From Tyzzerella sp. UBA1042 (GTDB lineage Bacteria; Bacillota; Clostridia; Lachnospirales; Anaerotignaceae): DNA of 38,628 nt. The notes under the pieces were generated by a model. It saw only the letters and a program-made list of their open reading frames with translations. It did not search any database and had not been told where the DNA came from. Shown here piece after piece: positions 8,150 to 17,050 of the stretch (the first letter of the stretch is position 1; every line of letters starts with the position of its first letter). The stretch covers positions 16,097 to 54,724 of the forward strand of contig DCDZ01000060.1 in NCBI GenBank assembly GCA_002316675.1. The letters are read 5' to 3'. The translations under genes and the position numbers were made by a program.

Positions 8150-8159
8150 GCGTATACGC
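8150..8159. promoter_or_regulatory. Perfect 10-bp palindrome in the dctP leader, possible operator
   Basis: GCGTATACGC is a perfect palindrome placed roughly 10-20 bases downstream of the predicted dctP start site, where a bound repressor would block RNA polymerase. It does not match the FadR-type pattern seen elsewhere in this region. A short TTGCGC/GCGCAA stem (8129-8144) lies beside it. Function is inferred from position only. Confidence 0.3.
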
Positions 8160-8176
8160 TAAAGCACATACACTGA

Positions 8177-8204
8177 TTTATAAAAAGTCCCCTATTTCGG
8201 CCAA
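8177..8204 (-). promoter_or_regulatory. Candidate sigma-A promoter for dctP
   Basis: On the minus strand TTGGCC (8204-8199) is followed after 16 bases by TATAAA (8182-8177), giving a leader of about 150 bases before dctP. It would let the transporter be transcribed separately from gntR, which lies 245 bases upstream with no terminator between. Confidence 0.5.
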
Positions 8205-8264
8205 AAGCCTCTTAAGTTCCCTTTTTATCAAAAAGCAATTCTGAATAAAATATCTTTAAGAATT

Positions 8265-8975
8265 TTAACGTCCATTAAAGTATGCCACATGATAGTATGT
8301 GTTATCACAGAATAAATAATCCTTCGCCCATTTTGGTTTCTTTTCAACCAAATATGTGTATAATTCCACGTGCTCCTCTGCAAGCACAGACAAAGGTTTA
8401 TCTGTTAATCGGGTAATTTCTTCCATATAGTGAAAAAATATATCTTGGTAAGCTAACATGGCATTATAGAGAAAAAGATTTTTTGCAGCCCGAATAATTT
8501 CCATATGAAAATCCAAATCATATTTTGTAAATGCAGCTCTATCATCAATCTTTGCTGCCTCCTGCATTTTCTCAACCAAGTCTTTTAAAGCATCCTCGTC
8601 TTCTTTTGTTGCTCTTCTCACGAAAAACTCAATTGCTTTAAACTCTATGGCCTGTCTAAACTCAAAAAATTCTTTGAATTCTTCGCTGGTAATATCAGAG
8701 CTTTTTAAAGTTTCAATGGGTTCTTCTATGATTGTATTCTGTTCCGGGTTTTTATGTACAAAGGACCCTACGCCTTGCATTGTAACTACAATTCCGCTTC
8801 CTTGTAAATTTTGCAGCGCCGCCCTTACGCTGGTTCTGCTTACACCGAACATACTGCATAGCTTGCTCTCAGAAGGAAGCTTATCTCCAACCTTCCATTC
8901 TTCACTGGTAATTTGATTTAAAATCTGGTTATACACCTCGTCACTCAATGATAATCTGCCTTTATAGTAATCCAT
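8265..8975 (-). CDS. GntR-family transcriptional regulator, FadR subfamily (FCD ligand-binding domain)
   Basis: This is a DNA-binding regulator whose family usually senses carboxylates such as lactate, pyruvate, glycolate or uronates. Its 236 residues comprise an N-terminal winged helix (about 8-75, including KLPSESKLCSMFGVSRTSVR and the wing GIVVTMQGVGSFV) and an all-helical FCD domain (about 95-225). The candidate metal/ligand residues D153, H157 (DLDFHMEI), H202 and H229 are visible. The start is ATG after GGGGAGAGAATC. It heads the transporter-dehydrogenase block in the same orientation and is the likely local regulator. Similar short motifs occur upstream of both gntR and E1alpha. The effector is unknown; the transported carboxylate or its 2-oxo acid product is the natural guess. 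Confidence 0.92.
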   Translation of the reverse strand: MDYYKGRLSLSDEVYNQILNQITSEEWKVGDKLPSESKLCSMFGVSRTSVRAALQNLQGSGIVVTMQGVGSFVHKNPEQNTIIEEPIETLKSSDITSEEFKEFFEFRQAIEFKAIEFFVRRATKEDEDALKDLVEKMQEAAKIDDRAAFTKYDLDFHMEIIRAAKNLFLYNAMLAYQDIFFHYMEEITRLTDKPLSVLAEEHVELYTYLVEKKPKWAKDYLFCDNTYYHVAYFNGR

Positions 8976-9382
8976 GATTCTCTCCCCTAATCCGCTGTTA
9001 CATGACCCCTTTTCTTCTAAAAAAACAGCAAAAAAAATTTCAAATTCTCTCGGTAGAAATTTGTCATTCCTGTTTTATTCCTGAGTCATAATACTTATCG
9101 TACACCATGTATTACTTGTACTATAAGTTATCATACAACTCTCCAAAATGCAATTTCCGTTTTGTACAAATATTTAAACAAAAATTTGTAAATATATCCT
9201 TAGACACAAAAAAACTTGTACAATTGTATTAAAAAAGGGCATGATTCGCATTTAAATTTGATTATAATTGTAAGTATTCCACTATATTTCATAAAAATTC
9301 ACACAAATAAACATTTCGTTAAGAAACGCCGTTGCCATTCAATTCTTATCCTCCTCTCCTCCTTTTTTTCTAATTTTATCAT
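8976..9382. promoter_or_regulatory. gntR upstream region with a cluster of candidate FadR-type sites
   Basis: This AT-rich, gene-free stretch holds several related elements: ACTTATCGTACA (9093-9104), CTTGTACTATAAG (9115-9127), AGTTATCATACAACT (9126-9140), TTTGTACAAA (9161-9170, perfect palindrome) and TTGTACAA (9216-9223). They share a TTGT...ACAA / TTATCRTACA pattern that recurs before E1alpha (4775-4822). Autoregulation by the GntR protein is the simplest reading. I found no clear -35/-10 pair for gntR. A 69-codon plus-strand frame at 9216-9425 begins inside one of these sites, runs into the terminator and is not credible as a gene. Confidence 0.4.
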
Positions 9383-9423
9383 AAAAAAATATCCCGATTC
9401 ATATATTATCGGGATATTTTTTT
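9383..9423 (-). terminator. Strong rho-independent terminator of the purine operon (works in both directions)
   Basis: A 9-bp stem (TATCCCGAT with ATCGGGATA, 9-base loop) is flanked by seven A's on one side and seven T's on the other. It therefore acts as a terminator on either strand. It lies 15 bases after the purL stop. Confidence 0.92.
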
Positions 9424-9437
9424 AGATTGTCAATAAA

Positions 9438-12400
9438 TTATTTATAATATTCTACTGCAGATTCAAGCAATTGCATATTATAGTTTCCTTGTACGTTCTG
9501 ATACAAGTTGTCACCAATACGCTCCGAATGCCCCATTTTCCCTATAATTCGGCCGTCAGGAGAAATCAATCCTTCAATTGCATATACAGAGCCGTTGGGA
9601 TTAAACTGAATCTCGTTGGTTGAATCTCCCTTTTCATCCACATACTGGGTAAGGATTTGACCCTTCTTTGCCAATTCTTTCACCAATCCTTCCTCTGCCA
9701 ATAGCCGCCCTTCTCCATGAGAAATAGGTACGGTAAAAATCTCACCGGGCTTCACCTTGCTGAGCCAGGGAGAGTGATTGGAGGCAATTCTTGTGCGAAC
9801 AAGCTTGGATTGATGCCGGCCAATTGTATTATAAGAAAGGGTAGGGAATGTTTCATCGGTATCCATAATTTTACCAAAAGGAACAAGTCCTAGTTTAATC
9901 AACGCCTGAAATCCATTGCAAATTCCGCACATCAGCCCATCTTTGTCTTCCAAAAATTCTGTTACAGCCTCTTTAATTTCCGGATTTCGGAAAAAAGCCG
10001 TAATGAATTTGCCGGAACCATCAGGCTCGTCCCCACCGGAAAATCCCCCAGGAATAAAGAGCATCTGGGAAGTGCGCACCTTACTTGCAAATCGTTCCAC
10101 AGACTCTGTAATACCCGATGCCGATAAATTATTCACTACAAAAATTTCAGCCTTTGCCCCTGCTCGTTCCACTGCCTTTGCAGAATCATATTCACAATTT
10201 GTGCCCGGGAATACAGGTATGATCACCTTCGGCTTGGCAAACGCTGTGCTTGCCTTAAATTTCTTCTCTGTAACATAGGTAAAGGTAGGAATGACTTCTG
10301 CCTTTACCGGGATATTGCAAGGATAAACCCTTTCCAGCTTTCCTTCATAGGCATCCGTCAAATCCTTCATAGCAATTTCCTCATTGCCAAAGGCAATGAC
10401 CTGCTTCTTTGTTGTCTCTCCTAAAAGAATACCTGCCTCCACCTCTTCGGACATTTCTAAAATAAACCCGCCATATTGATACCTAAATATGCTTTCCAAA
10501 GAAATACCCCCGTCAAAGGCAAATCCTAGCTCATTGCCTAGGCCCATTTTAAATACAGCCTCAGCCACACCGCCATAAGTGGATGTGTATGCACTGAGCA
10601 CCTTTCCATTCTTCATTAACTTATGAACAATATCAAAATTTTCTTTTAAGCTGGCTGCAGTGGGCAGTCCGCTTTCATCATATTTCGGCAATAATAATGC
10701 AACCTTGTGCCCGGCACCTTTCAATTCAGGAGAAACAATATTGCCAATCTCCTCTGTTGTTACCGCAAAAGATACCAAGGTGGGAGGCACATCAATATGC
10801 TCAAAAGTGCCGCTCATGGAGTCCTTTCCGCCAATGGCCGCAATTTCCAATCCTTTTTGCGCCATAAATGCCCCCAATAAGGCTGCCAAAGGTTTCCCCC
10901 AGCGCCTTGCATCCTTCATAGGCTTTTCAAAATATTCTTGGAAGGATAAATATACCTCCTCAAACCTTGCACCTGTTGCCACAAGCTTTGCCACCGATTC
11001 CACCACGGCCAAATATGCGCTGTGATAAGGGCTTGCTTCCGCAATAAATGGGTTGTATCCCCAAGACATCAAGGAGCAAGTGGTTGTATCCTTTTTCTCC
11101 ACAGAAATTTTGTTTACCATAGCTTGAATAGGTGTCCTTTGTGTTTTTCCGCCAAAGGGCATCAAAACCGTACCTGCGCCAATGGTCGAATCAAAACGCT
11201 CAGAAAGCCCGCGCTTTGAGCATATATTCAAGTCCCCCGCCAAGTCCAGGAAGCCTTTTTTAAATTCCGCAGGAATCTCTTTTGCAAAGGCTTTCGGCTG
11301 TGCCGGCGCAATAGAAATGTGCTTTTCCGCACCATTGGAATCCAAAAATTCCCGGGAAATATTCACAATTGCTTTTCCGTTCCAGTACATAATTAAGCGT
11401 GGCTCCGCCTTTACCTCGGCAACAACACTTGCCTCCAGATTTTCGCTGTAGGCCAGCTCTTGAAAGCGCTTCACATCCTCTGCCGCAACCACAACCGCCA
11501 TTCTCTCCTGAGATTCGCTGATTGCCAATTCCGTTCCGTCCAGTCCTTCGTATTTTTTCGGCACTGCGTTTAAGTTGATTACCAACCCCGGCGCCAATTC
11601 GCCAATGGCAACGGATACACCCCCTGCACCAAAGTCGTTACACCGCTTAATTAACTGCGCCGCTTCGGCATTGCGGAATAACCGCTGTAGCTTTCTCTCT
11701 TCGGGTGCATTTCCCTTTTGTACCTCGGCACCGCAGCTCTCTAAGGATTCAATGGTGTGAGATTTGGAAGAGCCCGTTGCGCCGCCGCAACCGTCACGTC
11801 CGGTACGTCCGCCCAAAAGAAGAATCGTATCTCCGCCAACAGGTTGTTCTCTGCGTACATTTTCCGCCGGAGCCGCACCGATGACTGCGCCGATTTCCAT
11901 GCGCTTCGCCACATATCCGGGATGATAAATTTCATCCACCTGCCCCGTAGCCAGCCCAATCTGGTTGCCGTAAGAGCTGTAGCCTGCCGCCGCCGTTGTC
12001 ACAATTTTACGCTGGGGCAATTTCCCCGGAATGGTTTCGGAAACAGGTACCAAAGGGTCCCCTGCACCCGTCACACGCATTGCAGCATAAACATAAGACC
12101 GCCCGGATAATGGATCACGAATGGCACCGCCCACACAGGTAGCCGCACCGCCAAAGGGCTCAATTTCCGTGGGATGGTTGTGGGTTTCATTTTTGAATAG
12201 CAACAGCCATTTCTCTTTTTTCCCCTCAACATTCACATCAATTTTCACCGTACAGGCATTGATTTCCTCAGATTCATCCAGCTTATCCAGCTTGCCCTGC
12301 TTTTTCAGAAGCTTCGCCGCAATGGTTCCCATGTCCATTAAATTGATGGGCTTTGTGCGCCCGATTTCTTCTCTTGTTTTAATATATTCCTCATAAGCAG

Positions 12401-13127
12401 ACTGTAATAAGCTGTCCTCAAACTGAATGCTGTCAATGGTTGTCAAAAAGGTAGTGTGTCTGCAATGGTCAGACCAATAAGTGTCTATCATCTTAATTTC
12501 TGTGATGGTAGGATTTCTGTCCTCTTCCTTAAAATAAGCCTGACAAACCTTAATATCGTCCAAATCCATGGCTAAGCCCATCTGTCTGATAAAAGCATCC
12601 AGTCTCGCCTCATTCATTTCTAAAAAACCGTCAAGGACTGCCACCTCTGTGGGAATTTCATACTGCATCTCCAAGGTTTCAAAGTCATTCAGCGTTGCCT
12701 CTCTGGCTTCCACAGGGTTGATCACATATTTTTTGATTGCGGAAATCTCTTCTTTCGTCAGCTTTCCATAAAGAAAATAAACCTTTGCCGTACGCACCAA
12801 AGGTCTCTCCTTCTTTGAAATAATCTGAATACACTCTGCCGCCGAATTTGCTCTCTGGTCAAACTGCCCGGGCAGATATTCCACCGCAAATACAACGGCC
12901 TCCTCTTTGGGCAGCTCTCCATATACATGATCCAGCTGCGGTTCAGAAAAAACCGTGGTCTTGCAGTATTCAAATAACTCCTTTTCTATATTTTCCACAT
13001 CATATCTGTTGAGAAGGCGTAAATCAGTCAAATTTTCAATGCCTAATAAATTTACAACATCATGCTTTAATGCATCCGCTTCCGCCGTAAGCCCTTGTTT
13101 CTTCTCTGCATAAACTCTGTAAACCAT
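9438..13127 (-). CDS. purL: Phosphoribosylformylglycinamidine (FGAM) synthase, single-chain PurL
   Basis: It converts FGAR, glutamine and ATP to FGAM in de novo purine synthesis. The 1229-residue chain fuses the PurM-like synthetase halves with a C-terminal class I glutaminase. Synthetase marks include KNETHNHPTEIEPFGGAATC and SDHCRHTTF. The glutaminase begins about residue 970 (VIIPVFPGTNCEYDSAKA), has the nucleophile cysteine in CGICNGFQALIKLG and ends with the SHGEGRL histidine and a late NPNGSVYAIEGL acid. This long form differs from the three-part PurS-PurQ-PurL set of Bacillus and matches the single-chain type common in Clostridia. It is the last gene of the operon and starts 2 bases after purD. 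The start is ATG after GGAGGGATAAGC. Confidence 0.97.
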   Translation of the reverse strand: MVYRVYAEKKQGLTAEADALKHDVVNLLGIENLTDLRLLNRYDVENIEKELFEYCKTTVFSEPQLDHVYGELPKEEAVVFAVEYLPGQFDQRANSAAECIQIISKKERPLVRTAKVYFLYGKLTKEEISAIKKYVINPVEAREATLNDFETLEMQYEIPTEVAVLDGFLEMNEARLDAFIRQMGLAMDLDDIKVCQAYFKEEDRNPTITEIKMIDTYWSDHCRHTTFLTTIDSIQFEDSLLQSAYEEYIKTREEIGRTKPINLMDMGTIAAKLLKKQGKLDKLDESEEINACTVKIDVNVEGKKEKWLLLFKNETHNHPTEIEPFGGAATCVGGAIRDPLSGRSYVYAAMRVTGAGDPLVPVSETIPGKLPQRKIVTTAAAGYSSYGNQIGLATGQVDEIYHPGYVAKRMEIGAVIGAAPAENVRREQPVGGDTILLLGGRTGRDGCGGATGSSKSHTIESLESCGAEVQKGNAPEERKLQRLFRNAEAAQLIKRCNDFGAGGVSVAIGELAPGLVINLNAVPKKYEGLDGTELAISESQERMAVVVAAEDVKRFQELAYSENLEASVVAEVKAEPRLIMYWNGKAIVNISREFLDSNGAEKHISIAPAQPKAFAKEIPAEFKKGFLDLAGDLNICSKRGLSERFDSTIGAGTVLMPFGGKTQRTPIQAMVNKISVEKKDTTTCSLMSWGYNPFIAEASPYHSAYLAVVESVAKLVATGARFEEVYLSFQEYFEKPMKDARRWGKPLAALLGAFMAQKGLEIAAIGGKDSMSGTFEHIDVPPTLVSFAVTTEEIGNIVSPELKGAGHKVALLLPKYDESGLPTAASLKENFDIVHKLMKNGKVLSAYTSTYGGVAEAVFKMGLGNELGFAFDGGISLESIFRYQYGGFILEMSEEVEAGILLGETTKKQVIAFGNEEIAMKDLTDAYEGKLERVYPCNIPVKAEVIPTFTYVTEKKFKASTAFAKPKVIIPVFPGTNCEYDSAKAVERAGAKAEIFVVNNLSASGITESVERFASKVRTSQMLFIPGGFSGGDEPDGSGKFITAFFRNPEIKEAVTEFLEDKDGLMCGICNGFQALIKLGLVPFGKIMDTDETFPTLSYNTIGRHQSKLVRTRIASNHSPWLSKVKPGEIFTVPISHGEGRLLAEEGLVKELAKKGQILTQYVDEKGDSTNEIQFNPNGSVYAIEGLISPDGRIIGKMGHSERIGDNLYQNVQGNYNMQLLESAVEYYK

Positions 13128-13129
13128 GC

Positions 13130-14392
13130 TTATCCCTCCGCCGCTAAGGCCTTTTTGCCAATGTCACTGCGATAATACGCATTTTCAAATTTTACGTTTT
13201 TTACTGTTTCATAAGCCTTTGCAATGGCTTCTTCCAAGGTGTCCGCAATCTCCGTAACACCTAAAACCCGGCCGCCGCCTGTTACTAAAGTGCCGTCCTT
13301 CATTTTTGCCCCGGCAACATAAATCTGATTTCTTCCTTCAGGCAACGAAATGGGGAATCCCGTTTCATAGGCCTTCGGATAGCCTCGAGAGGCCATAACC
13401 ACACAGCAAGCGGCCTTGTCAGCAAATTTCACTTCCGCCTCTGCCAAGGTGCCCTTTGCAATAAGCTGCATAATGGTCAAAAGATCGCTCTCCAATAGAG
13501 GTAATACAACCTGTGTTTCGGGATCACCGAATCGGCAGTTGTATTCAATGGTCTTCGGCCCCTGGGGTGTCAGCATCAACCCAAAATATAAGCATCCTTT
13601 AAAGGTTCTGCCCTCTTGATTCATTGCCTCCATGGTAGGCAGGAAAATGGTTTTCATACATTCGGCGGCAATTTCCTCCGTATAATAGGGGTTTGGTGCA
13701 ATGGTGCCCATGCCCCCTGTATTTAACCCTTTGTCCCCATCCAAAGCCCGTTTGTGATCCATGGAAGAGACCATGGGAATCATGGTTTTGCCGTCGGTAA
13801 AGGTGAGTACAGAAACCTCAGGCCCTGTCAGAAATTCCTCAATCACAATATGGTCGCCGCTGGCGCCGAAAATTTTGTCCTCCATCATGGAACGAACCGC
13901 CGCCTTGGCCGCATCTCTTGTCTCGGCAATCACGACTCCTTTGCCCAGAGCCAGCCCATCCGCCTTCACCACCGTAGGAATGGGTGCTGTTTCCAAGTAT
14001 TCCAAGGCCTTGTCTATGTCGTCAAAAACCTCATATTGCGCCGTGGGAATATTGTATTTTTTCATTAAATTTTTAGAGAAAACCTTGCTGCCTTCTAAAA
14101 TGGCCGCTTTTTTGTTGGGGCCAAAGCAGGGCACCCCAATTTCCTCCAATGCATCCACCATGCCTAAAACAAGGGGATCATCGGGAGCTACCACCGCAAA
14201 GTCAATCTTTTTTTCCATTGCAAATGCCACAATTTTTTCAACGTCCTTGGCACCAATCTCAACACAGGTTGCATCCAATGCAATCCCGCCATTGCCGGGC
14301 AAAGCATAAAGCTCCGTTACATTGGTGTTTTCTTTGATTTTCTTCACTATGGTATGTTCTCTGCCGCCGCCGCCAATTACCATAACCTTCAT
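13130..14392 (-). CDS. purD: Phosphoribosylamine-glycine ligase (GAR synthetase)
   Basis: It joins glycine to 5-phosphoribosylamine using ATP. The 420 residues are the normal length for this ATP-grasp enzyme. They show the N-terminal VIGGGGREHTIV, the PTVVKADGLALGKGV segment of the ATP-grasp domain and NCRFGDPETQVVLPLLESD with metal-ligating acids. A C-terminal PurD domain follows. The start is ATG after AAAGGGGGGATACAGCA. It lies 18 bases after the AICAR transformylase gene and 2 bases before purL. Confidence 0.97.
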   Translation of the reverse strand: MKVMVIGGGGREHTIVKKIKENTNVTELYALPGNGGIALDATCVEIGAKDVEKIVAFAMEKKIDFAVVAPDDPLVLGMVDALEEIGVPCFGPNKKAAILEGSKVFSKNLMKKYNIPTAQYEVFDDIDKALEYLETAPIPTVVKADGLALGKGVVIAETRDAAKAAVRSMMEDKIFGASGDHIVIEEFLTGPEVSVLTFTDGKTMIPMVSSMDHKRALDGDKGLNTGGMGTIAPNPYYTEEIAAECMKTIFLPTMEAMNQEGRTFKGCLYFGLMLTPQGPKTIEYNCRFGDPETQVVLPLLESDLLTIMQLIAKGTLAEAEVKFADKAACCVVMASRGYPKAYETGFPISLPEGRNQIYVAGAKMKDGTLVTGGGRVLGVTEIADTLEEAIAKAYETVKNVKFENAYYRSDIGKKALAAEG

Positions 14393-14410
14393 TGCTGTAT
14401 CCCCCCTTTC

Positions 14411-15589
14411 TTAATGATGGAATAAACGCATTCCCGTAAAGGCCATCACCATGTTATATTTGTTGCAGGTTTCAATCACATTGTCGTCACGAATCGAGCC
14501 GCCGGGCTCTGCAATATAGGAAACACCACTTTTTACCGCTCTTTCAATATTGTCACCAAAGGGAAAGAAGGCATCACTGCCCAATGCCACCCCTTTGATG
14601 GTTGCAAGATAAGTCTTTTTCTCTTCTTCTGTCAAAGGCTCCGGCTTCTCGGTAAAAATTGACTCCCAATCACGCAATACATCCTCAGAGTCCTCCGAAA
14701 TATAAATATCAATGGCATTATCTCTGGCCGGACGACCCAACGAGGGCAAAAAGGGCAGATTTAACACCTTTTCACACTGGCGCAAATGCCAATGATCCGC
14801 TTTGCTGCCCGCCAGACGGGTGCAATGAATGCGAGACTGCTGTCCAGCGCCAACCCCAATGGCCTGTCCGTCCTTGGCAAAGCATACGGAGTTGGATTGG
14901 GTATATTTCAATGTAATGAAAGCGACAATTAAGTCTCTCTTTGCCTCTTCTGTCAATTTCTTATTTTCCGTCACAATATTGTTTAAAAGCTCTTTGTCAA
15001 TCTTAAAATTGTTTCGCCCTTGTTCAAAGGTAATACCGAACACCTGCTTTATTTCTTTTTCCGCAGGAACAAAATCTTCATCAATTTCAACAATATTGTA
15101 AGTACCCTTTCTCTTACTTTTTAAAATTGCAAGGGCCTCTTCGGTGTAGCCCGGGGCAATAATGCCGTCGGATACCTCTTTTTTAATTAAAGTTGCCGTT
15201 ACCCCGTCACAAATATCGCTCAAAGCAATCCAGTCGCCGTAAGAGCATACCCGGTCTGTCCCTCTCGCCCTTGCATAGGCCAAAGCAATAGGAGATTCCT
15301 CCAGCCCCTCAATATCCTCTACAAAGTACGCTTTTTTCAAGGCCCCGCTCATGGGTGTGCCTACTGCCGCAGAGGTGGGGCTCACGTGCTTGAAGGAGGT
15401 TGCCGCAGGCATCCCTAAGGCTTCCTTGAGCTCCTTCACCAATTGCCAACTGTTAAATGCATCCAAAAAATTGATGTAGCCCGGTTTCCCGTTTAAAATC
15501 CGAATGGGAAGTTCACTGCCCTCCGCCATATAAATTCTGGCCGGCTTTTGGTTTGGATTACAGCCGTACTTTAATTCAAATTCCTTCAT
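14411..15589 (-). CDS. Stand-alone AICAR transformylase (PurH transformylase domain only)
   Basis: It transfers a formyl group from 10-formyl-tetrahydrofolate to AICAR, giving FAICAR. The 392 residues correspond to the C-terminal transformylase half of PurH, with the active-site pair K67-H68 in SFKHVSP and GVGAGQQSRIHCTRLAG in the second half. The N-terminal MGS-like IMP cyclohydrolase domain of the usual 500-plus-residue PurH is absent. The protein begins directly at the transformylase domain (MKEFELKYGCNPNQKPARIY), so this is a natural short form, not a truncation. IMP cyclohydrolase activity would come from the PurO-type gene two positions upstream. Gap to purB is 21 bases. Confidence 0.93.
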   Translation of the reverse strand: MKEFELKYGCNPNQKPARIYMAEGSELPIRILNGKPGYINFLDAFNSWQLVKELKEALGMPAATSFKHVSPTSAAVGTPMSGALKKAYFVEDIEGLEESPIALAYARARGTDRVCSYGDWIALSDICDGVTATLIKKEVSDGIIAPGYTEEALAILKSKRKGTYNIVEIDEDFVPAEKEIKQVFGITFEQGRNNFKIDKELLNNIVTENKKLTEEAKRDLIVAFITLKYTQSNSVCFAKDGQAIGVGAGQQSRIHCTRLAGSKADHWHLRQCEKVLNLPFLPSLGRPARDNAIDIYISEDSEDVLRDWESIFTEKPEPLTEEEKKTYLATIKGVALGSDAFFPFGDNIERAVKSGVSYIAEPGGSIRDDNVIETCNKYNMVMAFTGMRLFHH

Positions 15590-15610
15590 ATTTAAAAAGC
15601 CTCCTCCGTA

Positions 15611-17047
15611 TCAAACCTTTAACTCCGCTTCTATTTCACCGGCATACCACTTTGTAATGATAGGCTGGGCAATTTCTTTTATAAATTCCTCTACTTGAGA
15701 CGCACTTCTACCAATATAAAGGGCAGGATTTAACTCTGCATTAATTTCTTCCAGTGTCAATGGGAATGCGTCATCCGCCGCAATGCGTTCAATCAAATCA
15801 TTCTTGCCGCCCTCAAGCTTCACCTTTGCCGCCGCCGCATGGGAATGGGTACGTAGCTTTTCATGCAATTCCTGTCTGTTGCCGCCTTTTTTTACAGATT
15901 TCATCATAATGTTTTCCGTTGCCATAAAAGGCAGCTTCTCCATAACCCGGCGTCCCACAACCTTGTCATAAACCACCAGGCCTGCCGTTACATTCATATA
16001 GATATTGAAAATAGAATCCACCGCCAAAAATGCCTCCGCAATGGAAATACGCTTATTTGCAGAATCATCCAAGGTTCTTTCAAACCATTGGGTGCCCGCC
16101 GTTAATGCGGGGTTTAAGGAATCTACAATCACATAGCGTGCCAAAGCGGAAATTCTTTCGCTTCTCATAGGATTTCTCTTGTAGGGCATGGCAGAGGAAC
16201 CAATCTGATTTTTTTCAAAAGGCTCTTCCATTTCCTCAAAAGACTGCAAAATACGCATATCGTTGGAAAATTTATAGGCACTCTGGGCAAAGCCGGAAAG
16301 AACTCCCAAGAAATAAGCATCCACCTTGCGGGAATAGGTCTGCCCGGAAACAGGAACGCATCCTTGGAAACCCATCTCCTTGGCAATCATTTCCTCCATC
16401 TTTTTGATTTTTTCCTCGTCCCCTTCAAATAGCTCCATAAAGCTCGCTTGGGTACCCGTTGTCCCCTTGGAACCCAACAAAAGCAGTTCTTCCAAACGAT
16501 GCTCCATTTCACGAATATCCTGGCATAATTCGTAGACCCAAAGGGTGGCTCTTTTCCCTACCGTTGTCAGCTGTGCCGGCTGCAAATGGGTGTAGGCCAA
16601 GCAAGGAAGATTTTTATATTCCTCTGCAAACGCAGATAAATTTTTCACAACCTGCGCCGCTTTTTTCAATATAATATGAGATGCCTCTTTTAGTATAATC
16701 ACATCGGTGTTGTCCCCCACATAGCAGGAGGTTGCCCCTAAATGGATAATCGGCTCTGCCTTGGGGCATTGCTGTCCATAGGCAAACACATGGCTCATAA
16801 CATCGTGGCGCACAATCTTCTCTCTGGCTTCCGCCACATGAAAGTTAATGTCATCTTTGAATTTCTCTAATTCTGCAATCTGTTCATCCGTAATTTCAAG
16901 GCCCAAAGCCTTTTCCGCCTTTGCCAAAGCAATCCAAAGCTTTCGCCATGTGCGGAACTTAAAGCTTTCAGAAAAAACAGCCTGCATTTCCTTGCTTGCA
17001 TATCTGGTTGAAAAGGGGGAAATATAAATTTCCTTTGTGGTATCCAT
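15611..17047 (-). CDS. purB: Adenylosuccinate lyase
   Basis: It cleaves SAICAR to AICAR plus fumarate and adenylosuccinate to AMP plus fumarate, so it acts twice in purine synthesis. The 478 residues have the fumarase/aspartase superfamily fold. The signature GSSAMPYKRNP (283-293) carries the flexible catalytic loop, YTHLQPAQ (152-159) holds a catalytic histidine, and HLGATSCYVGDNTD is near residue 102. It sits between the IMP cyclohydrolase and AICAR transformylase genes, with 3 and 21 bases on either side. Its product AICAR is the substrate of the next gene's enzyme. Confidence 0.97.
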   Translation of the reverse strand: MDTTKEIYISPFSTRYASKEMQAVFSESFKFRTWRKLWIALAKAEKALGLEITDEQIAELEKFKDDINFHVAEAREKIVRHDVMSHVFAYGQQCPKAEPIIHLGATSCYVGDNTDVIILKEASHIILKKAAQVVKNLSAFAEEYKNLPCLAYTHLQPAQLTTVGKRATLWVYELCQDIREMEHRLEELLLLGSKGTTGTQASFMELFEGDEEKIKKMEEMIAKEMGFQGCVPVSGQTYSRKVDAYFLGVLSGFAQSAYKFSNDMRILQSFEEMEEPFEKNQIGSSAMPYKRNPMRSERISALARYVIVDSLNPALTAGTQWFERTLDDSANKRISIAEAFLAVDSIFNIYMNVTAGLVVYDKVVGRRVMEKLPFMATENIMMKSVKKGGNRQELHEKLRTHSHAAAAKVKLEGGKNDLIERIAADDAFPLTLEEINAELNPALYIGRSASQVEEFIKEIAQPIITKWYAGEIEAELKV

Positions 17048-17050
17048 ATC

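Noticed and set aside
9216..9425. 69-codon plus-strand frame in the gntR-purL gap
   Set aside because: It starts at a TTG inside a TTGTACAA palindrome, has no Shine-Dalgarno sequence, and ends inside the purL terminator.
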